From assembly GCA_949825045.1 (NCBI GenBank), contig OX463818.1, positions 33,992,906 through 34,056,905 of the forward strand: a stretch of 64,000 nucleotides of DNA. Direction: 5' to 3'. The notes beneath the pieces are model-generated. The model was given only the letters and a program-made list of their open reading frames with translations, ran no database searches and was not told the origin of the DNA. Origin of the DNA: Argyresthia goedartella. Its lineage: Eukaryota > Arthropoda > Insecta > Lepidoptera > Argyresthiidae. The first letter of the stretch is position 1. Every line of letters starts with the position of its first letter. Of the stretch, positions 34,422-44,369 are shown piece after piece. A program made the translations under genes and the position numbers.

Positions 34422-35398
34422 TATATATTTATCTTGGGCACGCTCTGTTTCCTAAACGGCTTGATGGATTGTAGCCAGAGTGACGCTGAGTATATAAAAA
34501 TATATATTTTTTAAATGGCCGGTTTTTGCGACATATTATACGTCGAAAAAAATATTTTTTTTTAAACCTTAAAAAATATATTTTATAAAGAGTTTCATAA
34601 ATAAAAAATAAACTTAAATATTGAAAAAGCAGTGAGGACATTTTATTTTATAATAACCTAATTTGTTATTGAAGAGGCCCCCGTCCAAGACATGTGTTTT
34701 TTTTTTGCTTTATATCTTGTGCGATGGTATAGACCCCTTCGTCTGCGACTCTCAATTACAAATCACCGGTTTGTAGATCTCATAATCATGTTATTTCTGT
34801 CACTTCTATCATACAACTTTCTCTAATCCCATATCACTTGTATTTTTAGCCCGGGAGTCCGGGGGGGCTGCATGCCGCTATAAAAGTCAGGCAAATACGT
34901 CCTCTACAGGGAACAGTTCCACTCTGCCAGGTCATCGTGAGAGTACCCACTCTCGAGATCAGTGGGTTACGTAGTTAAGGACGAATATTTATCCAGCGAG
35001 TAAGTAAGCGTAGCGAGCAGATTGTTATTGCTATAAATCTTAGTACATTAATAGTAGTTTATACTCATAAACTGCTGCATAATGGAGGGCATTAATACTC
35101 GAGAGTCGGTTTATGAAACGAGACTAAGGCGAGTTTCATAATAATATCGCTCGAGAGTTTTAATGCCTAATTATGTACAGATATACTAGTTTATCTACAC
35201 ACATATCATAAGCTCTCTTTGATGTGTTCAGGAACCGCATGTTTGACCGGCATTGTGGCATTGATCATTGCTATGCAGTTGTTTAGCTTGTTCTGTAGTA
35301 CCAACTTCACAGACAAACTAGGGGCGGCACGCAGGCGGGCGTCGGCGTTCGAAATTTGAATGTCATAATTTGACAAATTTTGGAACATTATGGTCATA
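34422..35398. other. No gene; hairpin and TATA-like block
   Basis: AT-rich. TATAAAA at 34879-34885 lies in a GC-rich context. A hairpin is at 35078-35175. The minus-strand 66-codon frame at 35206-35406 has no recognised domain. Confidence 0.4.
35078..35175. repeat. Imperfect hairpin with about 45-bp arms
   Basis: CATAAT...GGCATTAATACTC / GAGAGTTTTAATGCC...ATTATG inverted, inner GTTTATGAAAC / GTTTCATAA. Possibly a small MITE. Confidence 0.6.
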
Positions 35399-35539
35399 AT
35401 GATCAATATTCGGATAAGAAATGAGTTTTACCAAGAAGTTTATCATTATGCTGGTCGTAACGTGTGGTTTTTAGACGCAGTAAAGAGGGTCTATGATACG
35501 TGTGTAGATAAAAGACATAATAAAGGCTGGAAGTGAATC
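35399..35539 (+). pseudogene. Older RT remnant, upstream part
   Basis: A 45-codon frame (stop 35534-35536) includes NVWFLDAVKRVYDTC, which resembles the box around the catalytic aspartates of an RT. It stops where LINE A was inserted. The downstream part (from 40983) begins with the block that normally follows that box. Short and degenerate, so identification rests mainly on the continuity with 40983-41791. Confidence 0.5.
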
Positions 35540-35602
35540 AGCTTGTGGCAACACTGAGGTCAATAACCGACTGAGATTTATCCTATGTAAAATTAAAATA
35601 TA

Positions 35603-35804
35603 CGGAAGACCTGGCTTCGGCCTTAAAAAACAAAACTACGGAAGACTCGGCTTTGGCCTTAAAAACAAGAAATACGGAAGACCTGGCTTCGGCCTTTCGA
35701 AACCTCGGAAACGGAATAAGAAGATGTAAACACTGAAGACATGGCTGTACGGCTTTGATTGCTATTGCCTTTCCCTATGGATAAAGACGGAAAAAAAAAA
35801 AAAG
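35603..35804 (+). mobile_element. Poly(A)-tailed retroposed insertion in the LINE A 5' UTR
   Basis: 202 bp ending in 13 A residues plus GG, flanked by the same 16 bp (GTAAAATTAAAATATA) at 35587-35602 and 35805-35820. The LINE A copy at 5.06-6.14 kb lacks it. The first 110 bp are three tandem units of about 36-39 bp around GAAGACCTGGCTTCGGCC. Source RNA not recognised. Confidence 0.75.
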
Positions 35805-36178
35805 GTAAAATTAAAATATAAATTGTTTTCTTGTGTAATTAAACTACAATTCTTGTTGTATTTAATAGGATAATCATAAATATACGTGTGACTATAAATA
35901 TTTTATGTGAGTGACTTGTATTTGATTCAAACTGGCCAATTGTTTTTCGGTTACAGAAATTTGTCTTTGTCATTGTTATTCTCGGTTCGGAGTGATTTCG
36001 TTCTACTTTCTGTGTATTTTAAGCGAAAACATAACATCTGGAATCTAATTTCAACCAAATAAATCACGTAAGTGGCAATCATTTCGAACTCGGCTCAGCT
36101 GACATAACCTCAATTGGCTGACAATTATTCTGGTAGTTTGTTGACACTGATACATACTATTTTCCTTTCATATCTATA

Positions 36179-37714
36179 ATGGACAGTCGCATGCAGACCC
36201 GTCAAGCACGCCAAGTAGAATCCCAACTTAACCTGGCATTAGAAGAACTAAAACTATCTAGGGAATTGTGTAGCCAGTTGACTTGTGAACGGGAGGACAA
36301 TGAAAAGATATTGCTAGAAGCATTAGGTAATAATAATAAACTAAAAACCGAGCTGTCTACTTTACACTCACAATATGAAAATGTACTTGAAGAACAAAAT
36401 AGGTCAAAAATGATAATTCATGGTTTTGATCAGTGCGCTGCTGAATATGAGTTTGCTTTGAAGAGAATTTCTACCCTGGAAAAGGACCTGTCTGATGCCC
36501 ACAACCAAATCACACAATTAGAAGAGGAGTCTCATGGTTCAGCAGCACAAAAATCCCAAAATTTATTTGAGGAATTGATATTAGCGGATAAGTCGACCGG
36601 CCAAGTTTCTGTTGCATGTAGTGATGTGTCGAGTGCAGTGATTGATTTGACTCATGAAGACTCAGTGGTGGGCACTGGTTCAACATGCAGCAAAAACGCA
36701 TCCAAAAGATATGTTAAAATTAAAAAACACATCACTCAAACATCAAAAAAATTAAAATCTCATAAAAATCTCAATAAAAGTTTATATAATAAGAGTAAAA
36801 TAGATATTTTGGAAAAGTTTAAAATGTGTATGGCAGAGTTAGAAATTAATAAAACAAAATATGAGAAAGACCTGCAAAATCTTGAGTCTGAACTTGCCAC
36901 TGTCAATGGCTGCTTGAGATCTATTACTGCCCGCTATGAAAAATCTCAAGAGGCCATTGAGGAGTACTCCCTGGCCATGGATGAGCTGCTTAAACTGTCT
37001 CATAGTAATCAGGAACGCTATGACTCTTTGGTGGCCAATCATTTGTGTGACTGCCAACGTTCCTTGCAACAGCCGGAGAGACCAGCTTCAACCACGAGCC
37101 TTGAAATAAGTATCCGACCCAGGATTTCAGGGTCGCACAAAAGCATCACAAGCAAAACTGTCATGTTTTGTGATGAAATTGGAAGAAACTTAGGCATATT
37201 ATTGAATAAGTTGGGACACTCAGTCATAAATAACTGTTTACCAAACTCCAGTTTTCATGATGTTATGCAAAAAATAACAAAGACACTTGATCTGACACCT
37301 GAATCAAACTTAATACTCATGTTTGGAAATAGGGGTGAGGTAAACAAATGGGACCTAATTAAATATTTTGAAACACTTTGCTCACTGAATGTTAATAAAA
37401 TTGTTATGTTTACATTCCCATACAGTAAAAGATTGCCACAAGCTGAAAATGATCTTAGATATAAGCTAAATATGACATTACATACAATGTCATATAATAA
37501 TAGTTTGATTCATTTGATTGACTCTAACAATTATGTTAGTAATAATGTTTATTTGACCAAAGGTAGTTACTACCTTTCAGATTTTTACAAACGACAGGTA
37601 GCTGTGTCGCTATCTTATTCTTTTAGTATTACAGCCAAGAATTTGGCTAACCTGACTGCTTCTATTGAGCACAGACAAGGTATATTGGAAGACATTCCAA
37701 GTAATTTAAATTAG
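36179..37714 (+). CDS. LINE A ORF1 protein (type A): coiled coil plus SGNH-like C-terminal domain
   Basis: Intact 511-codon frame. Residues about 10-125 and 205-290 are rich in E, L, K and Q with heptad character, suggesting two coiled coils of the kind that trimerise LINE ORF1 proteins. There is no CCHC knuckle. The C-terminal part (about 325-490) has spaced blocks that recall an SGNH hydrolase: VMFCDEIG at 328-335, LILMFGNRGE ending near 386, and KGSYYLSDF near 461-469. The residues expected to be Ser and His of the triad are not there, so any enzymatic role is doubtful and nucleic-acid binding or packaging is more likely. Followed by a 185-bp spacer and ORF2. The start was chosen because the frame is open and A-rich 5' UTR precedes it. 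Confidence 0.85.
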   Translation: MDSRMQTRQARQVESQLNLALEELKLSRELCSQLTCEREDNEKILLEALGNNNKLKTELSTLHSQYENVLEEQNRSKMIIHGFDQCAAEYEFALKRISTLEKDLSDAHNQITQLEEESHGSAAQKSQNLFEELILADKSTGQVSVACSDVSSAVIDLTHEDSVVGTGSTCSKNASKRYVKIKKHITQTSKKLKSHKNLNKSLYNKSKIDILEKFKMCMAELEINKTKYEKDLQNLESELATVNGCLRSITARYEKSQEAIEEYSLAMDELLKLSHSNQERYDSLVANHLCDCQRSLQQPERPASTTSLEISIRPRISGSHKSITSKTVMFCDEIGRNLGILLNKLGHSVINNCLPNSSFHDVMQKITKTLDLTPESNLILMFGNRGEVNKWDLIKYFETLCSLNVNKIVMFTFPYSKRLPQAENDLRYKLNMTLHTMSYNNSLIHLIDSNNYVSNNVYLTKGSYYLSDFYKRQVAVSLSYSFSITAKNLANLTASIEHRQGILEDIPSNLN

Positions 37715-37899
37715 TTTTTAAGACAACAGAGGAAATCTCTAGCATACATAAGCCAATAAATATATCAAGCAAGCATAGGAGATCAAAAATGTGTAATATC
37801 TTGCCCGAATTAAATAAGTCAAAAAAGTCTAATAATATCCCAATATTAAATAATATTCAGACAAAGGGTAAGCCCCACTAAAATATTACCCATCAAAAC

Positions 37900-40718
37900 A
37901 TGCAGGGGCTACCTGGCAAAGAACTTGTATTAGAATTATTTCTTAATAATTCGGACACTGATGTTATTTGTAATACAGAACATTGGCTAAAGGAAAATAT
38001 GATGTCTTTTAACATAAATAATTACAAAATTGTCAGTTGTTACAATAGAAAGACTGCTGATAGAGGTGGTTCTTTAATCTTAGTAAAAAATAATATTAAG
38101 GTGAAACAACGGAAAGATATTCTTACACTTACTGTGGAAAGACAAATAGAGGTATCTTGTGTTGAGTTAGATAGCCATATTATTGTTTGTGTCTACAGAC
38201 CTCCGAGAGATGAAAACGGCCATGGAAATTTTGAAATATTCGAGAAAATTATGGAGGAAGCCCTCATTAAACTTTGTAATAACAGAAAAAAGTTAATTAT
38301 TTGTGGCGATCTTAATGTAGATCTGCTTGTAGATACAACACTGAAGCGACGATTAATAACTCTGTTCAAATCATTTAATTTATGTCATGTATTTCTAGAG
38401 CCGACTAGAATTACACTTACCAGCCAAGCTTAGATAACGTTTTTTGTGACTGTGCATTCACAAGTAAAAATTTAATTAACTGTTTACCATCCGATCACAG
38501 TGGTCAAACAGTTTCATTCCAAATTACTAGTGAAAATAAGACTGATCCATCATTTTATAGGCCTATTACATCCCATAGACTAGAGATGTATATGAAAAAC
38601 TTTGATATGGGTTTGCCAGTACCGGATTTTGATGAACAGAACCCGAACAAAATCTATTCTGACTTCTTCAACATTATTCAAACAGAATTCAATACAGTTT
38701 TTAAATTAAAGAAAGTCAGTGCCAACAACGGTAAATCTAAATTTAATGACTGGGCAACATTTGGAATTCGTAAAAGTAGAGCTATCTTGTATGATCTTTA
38801 TGAACAAAAAACCTATAACTTTGATATAAAATTTCATGACTATGTTAAAAAATATTCCAAAAATTTCAAGTTGGTTTGTAGAACTGCAAAAACTTTACAC
38901 ATAAATAGAAAAATACAAAATTCAAATAAAAGAATGAAAACGGTTTGGCAAATCATAAACCGTGAAACTGGCAAAGTTATACCCAGGGATAATGATTTAT
39001 GCTTAAAGATAGGTGATGATGTTGTTAAATCCAACGCTGAGGTAGCTCGAGCTTTTGAAACATTCTTCACCAATGCACCCTTACTCACAACAGAGCGTCT
39101 AAATTCATCTCCATATGAAGCAGAGACTTTGTTAAAAAACAGCACTAGCATCAGTAATGTAGATTTTAAATTTTATCATGTATGTCCCCAGGATATTGTC
39201 AAAACGTATAGATTACTTAACTTAAAAAATACTGAAGACCTGTGGGGTATGTCAGTCAAAGCCATTGGTTCAATAATACTTGTTATAGCCCAACACCTAG
39301 CTTATATATTTAATAAATGTGTTGATGATGAAGCTTTTCCAGACCTCATGAAACACAGTAAACTTATACCTCTGTTCAAGTCGGGAGACAAGTGTGATCC
39401 GTCAAATTTCAGACCAATAACGGTTCTTCCAGCACTAAGTAAAATTTTTGAAAAGATTATACTCAATCAAATGCTCCCACACTTCAACAGTACAAAACAA
39501 CTCCACGCCAAGCAATACGGTTTCACTAGGGGTAAATCGACTACGGATGCAGGTATTACCCTTATATCTCATATTTATTCTGCATGGGAAGCCGTACAGG
39601 ATGCTATCGGTGTTTTTTGCGATCTGTCGAAGGCATTTGATTGTGTTGATCATAACACGTTACTAATGAAATTAAATCATTACGGAGTTAGAAATAAAGC
39701 GTTGTATCTACTAAGATCATACCTAAGCAATAGAATTCAAAAGGCAGAAGTCAACGGCGTTAAATCTGATGGATCGGGGGTAAAAATTGGCGTTCCACAA
39801 GGTTCCATATTAGGCCCTTTCTTATTCCTGGTATATATTAACGATCTGCCTTTTATGGTGGAGAAATTGACTAACATAGTGTTGTTTGCTGATGACACTT
39901 CACTGGTCTTCAAAATTGAAAGACAAAAAGAAGATTTTGATGATGTCAATATAGTATTATCTTTCACCTTGAATTGGTTCACAGTTAACAATTTATTGTT
40001 AAATGCTGGTAAAACCAAATGTATCAAATTCTCACTTCCAAATGTCAGGCAAGTTGGAACCAGTTTAGTGTTGGACAGCAATACGTTAGAATTAGTAAAT
40101 GACACGAAGTTTCTTGGAATAACCATTGATAACAAATTGCAGTGGGGACCCCACATAGAAAAATTGGCTGGTAAATTAAGTTTTGCGGCTTACGCTGTTA
40201 GGAACATCAGACAAAACACGGATGTGGCTACATTTAGGCTAGTATATTTTAGTTACTTTCATAGTGTCATGTCCTATGGTATCTTGTTGTGGGGAAAAGC
40301 AGCGGATATTCAAACTATTTTTATTTTACAGAAAAGAGCTATTCGAGCAATTTATAATTTAAAACGAACAGACTCCTTAAGACAGCTTTTTAGAGAAATT
40401 GACATACTAACTGTAGCTAGTCAATTTATTTTCGAAAATATAATGTATGTACGCAAGAACCTTACAAAATTTCCCAAACTTAGCGATAGCTGTAATGTTA
40501 ACCTAAGAAATAATCACAGACTATGTGCGCCCCGTTTTAGACTCGGGAAGGTTAGCTATTCTTTCAAGGGTCAATGCATTCTCTACTACAACAAGATACC
40601 TCTGGAGATCTTGACATTGCCATTTGAGCAATTTAAAATCCATGTTAAAGCGACTTTGTCGAAAAGGGGATATTACAATGTTCAAGATTACTTAAATGAT
40701 GGGTCTGTATGGGGTTAA
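37900..40718 (+). pseudogene. LINE A ORF2: endonuclease and reverse transcriptase, two lesions
   Basis: 37900-38433 encodes an APE-type endonuclease (TEHWLKE, VYRPPRDENG, ICGDLNVDLL). A TAA at 37879-37881 interrupts the N-terminus, and a small deletion near 38428 shifts the frame after LTSQ. From 38586 to 40718 (710 codons) the RT is intact: FRPITVLPALSKIFEK, FCDLSKAFDCVDH, GVPQGSILGPFLF, and the catalytic F-A-D-D at 39885-39896. The C-terminal region ends DYLNDGSVWG. The minus-strand relative lacks both lesions at these points. This copy could not produce a full ORF2 protein. Confidence 0.9.
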
Positions 40719-40982
40719 TTTGGCTCAACACAGACCTTGCTGTTAATAATTTTGTAATTATTTATTCCTGCTTATTAATTATGATAATGACTAAATATTA
40801 TATTTTGTATTAGTTAAGCATAAGCAATTTTTAAAAAGAGATCTAAAAATCAATCTGTGGGAGTTTCTACGCCCTTCTTCTCCCACAGTGGTCCAATTTA
40901 GAGAAGAGGCAAAAAATAACGATTGCTAAGTATATGTAAATATCTACAGTAATAAAGACATTTGGTATTTGGTATTTGAATC

Positions 40983-41789
40983 CACAGAAATGCGAATTAT
41001 ACCCCTGTTCCAGCCAGGTCTCCCCGGAAGTGCTATCAGAAGTCTATTCCGTAGCCCCAGGGTTAAGATTACTGGACAAATCCAACTTTACTTTATTGGG
41101 TGCACCAGTCTTCCCCGAGGGTATCCCGGGTGTCTTATCGGCCAAAACAAGAGCTCTCTTAGCATCCAAGGATCACTTACAACAACTCCCAGCCCACGTC
41201 GCACTAACAATCCTGAGGAGTTGTCTGTCAATTCCCAGGCTTACATACACGTTGCGTACGGCTCCGACGTGGCTTTGTAGGGAGGAATCCACTGAGTATG
41301 ATAACGTACTGAAGACCTCATTAGAATCGATTATCAATATCGAAATGGCTTCCACTCAGTGGTGCCAAGCAGCTTTGCCCATCAGGCACGGTGGTTTAGG
41401 CATTCGACGGTTGCGCGACACCGAGCTGCCGGCCTTCTTGTCTTCGTCGTATGGGGTGCGCTCTTATTTTAAATATCCATGGTGATGGTTTTCGTATCCC
41501 CTTCGCGGAGGAGGCATTAGGGTTATGGCATGATTGGTGTACGTAAAGTACTCTGTGCTTTTGGGATAGTATATATTCGTCCCGCTTGCCATAGAAACTA
41601 CCGGGGTCTGGGGAGTGCAGGGCAAGGCATTCATTAGGGAAATAGGGCGCCGCCTGAGGGACCGTGGCTATGACCGCCGCTCCGGGTCTTATCTTATGCA
41701 GAGGATCTCCCTCGCAGTGCAGAGCGGAAACGCCGCCAGCGTGATGGGGACCTTTGCATCTGATATGTTCCGGGGCCTTTTATTTTCTT

Positions 41790-41791
<2 letters not shown>
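40983..41791 (+). pseudogene. Older RT remnant, downstream part
   Basis: The frame open at 40976-41485 reads NPQKCELYP, then LTILRSCLSIPRLTYTLRTAP, ASTQWCQAALPIRHGGLGIRR and ELPAFLSSS, the C-terminal region of a non-LTR RT-like protein. A related tail (GYDRRSGSYLMQRI, AVQSGNAASVMGT) follows in another frame to about 41790. The clade is not identified. LINE A split this element at TGAATC. Confidence 0.65.
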
Positions 41792-41798
<7 letters not shown>

Positions 41799-41822
<24 letters not shown>

Positions 41823-41895
41823 TTATTGCATATTTAAGTTTTGTACAAAGCAGTTGACTGATTCTGTACATTAATTGATTTTCATTATAATTTAG

Positions 41896-41941
<46 letters not shown>
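41799..41941. repeat. GT and TA microsatellites
   Basis: GT run at about 41799-41822, TA run of about 45 bp at 41897-41941. Confidence 0.95.
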
Positions 41942-41943
<2 letters not shown>

Positions 41944-41978
41944 ATAATATGTATATTAAACCTTGATATATGTATGTA

Positions 41979-42579
41979 CACTCGGCGCCACGAATAAAGA
42001 GCTCTCGGAGAAACTGGCGGGGATTACTGCGCATGTGTACAGTCGCGGCATAATTCCGAAGTGCGTTTTTAGGGTTAGTGTGAAGGAATGAGTGTTCAGG
42101 ACTTTCTTCACTTCTATTTTTTCTCTGTTTGATATTTTGTTGATTGGCATATTAGCCGATGTAAATAATGGACTTTGTGTCAAATAAACTATAGGTACTC
42201 TCTATTGACAACATTTGTTAACGTCAAGGTTGAAACCTATATATAAATAACCCCCTAGCATAGAATGCCCCTAGTCACTAGGGCCTAGTGAATATAGATA
42301 CTTGTAGTAATAGTCCTGCACACTCTTTTCTTCCCGCTGACCAATAATTTGTAATTCGACCGGGGCGAAAGATAACGTTGGGTAATATTGTATGCGACTG
42401 TACTCAAGAAGCTTCGAGACGTGCTTTCGGTGCGGGCATCGGGAAGCGACTGATCAACGAATCAGGTGCCGGCGCTGACTACCGCCCCCGTCGCTCCTCA
42501 CTTCCCCGCGCCAAACACTTGTGAAAAGTGACTACTGCGCATTCAAGGACAAAGCTCTTTAGTCGTGGCGCCCTTAGTG
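41979..42579. mobile_element. MITE with about 30-bp inverted repeats and TA target site
   Basis: The left end CACTCGGCGCCACGAATAAA and the complement of the right end CACTAAGGGCGCCACGACTA match with few differences. TA flanks both sides (41977-41978, 42580-42581). 601 bp with no transposase. TA target preference suggests mobilisation by a Tc1/mariner-type enzyme. Confidence 0.75.
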
Positions 42580-42581
42580 TA

Positions 42582-43509
42582 AAAAAATAACAAGTAGACA
42601 AAATATTTGGAGATAAAGGCTTGTTCAACTTAACTTGCTTACGTTTTGTAACACAAATGTACTAAGATTGTAGCCCCTACGGCGCACAAAATATCTACAG
42701 CACGGTTGGCTGTGTCCCCATTTTCAGAGTTATATTACAGTGTGTCTGAATTCGTTTCGACTTTGCCGCAAAAAGTTTGAAACTGGTGGTATACAGGGTA
42801 ACACATTAGTGACTCCGTCCAATATGGCCTCATTTTGTATCAATTTTAATGAAGACTATTTACAATTCGGCTTATTACAGTCCTATTTATGACTGTAATA
42901 AGCCGTTTTATTGCAAAAAAAATAAAATGTTGTCAAAACCGTGTTGATCATAATCGGAAAAAGTTTGAGATAAACGCCCAAATGATTCCAAATGGTTTAA
43001 ATTTTGTCCCTAAAACATAACATGGCGTCACGCCTTTTCCCATACGGGGTGGCAGAGACACAGTCGTGCCCACGTTTAGCCAGCTATTTATTTTGCGTGA
43101 CAGTGGGCTAGTCCATTGCCGCAGCAACGAAGATTGTGTCCCTTTAACCATTAAAAATAACACAGCTCGTTTCAGATATGTCATGTATATTTAAAATTAA
43201 AAAATACCACAGGGATGACGCTCACCCCCACACACTGAAAGCTAAAAGGGTGGAATTGAATATGACAGGCACTTGCGAGCTTTTCAGTTGCAGTTAAAAA
43301 AGCTTTGCAATAAATTATGAATGTATTGGGAATGATTGGAAAAACGTACTGAAATTAATTAGGTACAAGTTGAATTGCGTTTAATTATTATAAAGTAAAA
43401 ATTTTAATAGGGAGTAGTGCATGTTGGCCTAACGAGTGGCTCTTCTTCCGTGACAAACCATATTAAACTTGACTTTATTATAATTAAACTTTTTAGCTAG
43501 CAAGCACTA
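42582..43509. other. No recognisable gene
   Basis: Contains a perfect 15-bp hairpin at 42868-42905. Small frames are unsupported. Confidence 0.5.
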
Positions 43510-43700
43510 TAAATTTAAACATACATATTTACATACAGATACATGCATTGTTTCTGGGCCCCACTCTAGGATACCTGTTGTATCGTGGGTACCAGAAACA
43601 GCGAAGACGTCACACACATACTTGGGGATTTTTTTTCTTCCTCCCCAGCTAGGATCCTGGACCCGGGACCGAATCGCTTACAAAGTTATGAACCTAACGT
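43510..43700 (-). mobile_element. SINE-like repeat (SINE-2, decayed copy)
   Basis: Shares ordered blocks with the copy at 56985-57135 (TATCGTGGGTACCAGAAACAGC, TTTTTTCTTCCTCCCCAGC, CCGGGACC). Its B box is eroded. Confidence 0.5.
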
Positions 43701-44369
43701 TTCAACTATTCTTAACGTTTTTAGTGAAGTGTTTTAACTAACCTCTGTGAGGTTAAAACCTCCCCCCACCATACGAGAGTCCTGGATCCACCACTGAACA
43801 CACATGCCACATGCACGTGAGCTACGTCACGAGGACCAGCTAGAACATACATACCCACACACATACAAACACATATACACGTCACGTAACGAGAAGATTG
43901 CAACCTCCTATGAGTATTCTCTGTGGAATTCCGCACCGCGAATATTGAAACGGTTACAAATCAAACGCGATTGCTTTTCCATTGACAAATTGATTGCGTT
44001 TGCGTCGTGTTATTGCTGTTGTCCTAAAGAAGCCCTTGCACCTTCAGCTTACTTTTCGAGGATTAGGAATTCAAATGTTAAATAAATGTCGTATTTAAAA
44101 ACTAAAGTCGTAGTAAAGGATGTCCAAGTTGTGATATTAACTAGTCTTACACGAGAAACCGTTGTCTCAAATAACTTATATAAAGTTGTTTAGGAAATCA
44201 TTCCTAAATACGTTTCCTACGTACGTTTCCTGTTACCTGTTTACACAAGGAAAATTGTTTCTTGCTTTTTGACAGAATTTGGGCTCAGTAAGTAACCGAC
44301 ACGATGCAGAGAAACTTGTTACATAACGATTACTTTAACTTTGCCGCCCGACGCTTCCCGGTTTTAGTA
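43701..44369. other. No recognisable gene
   Basis: CA-rich stretch near 43840-43880. Short frames only. Confidence 0.45.

Larger units (their letters stand above)
35540..40976 (+). mobile_element. LINE family A, almost complete copy
   Basis: About 5.4 kb with 5' UTR, ORF1, ORF2 and 3' UTR, flanked by TGAATC at 35534-35539 and 40977-40982 as probable target duplication. The 5' end agrees with that of the minus-strand copy ending at about 6135. The tail is ATTTGGT repeats. The RT has the Jockey/CR1-type blocks. A precise clade would need a phylogeny. Confidence 0.9.

Noticed and set aside
35206..35406. 66-codon minus-strand ORF as a gene
   Set aside because: No motif; the plus strand just downstream carries an RT-like remnant, so this is probably a shadow frame.
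41956..42183. 75-codon minus-strand ORF as MITE-encoded protein
   Set aside because: It spans the MITE boundary at 41979 and has no transposase motif.
43804..44085. 93-codon plus-strand ORF
   Set aside because: No domain; partly a CA-rich simple sequence.
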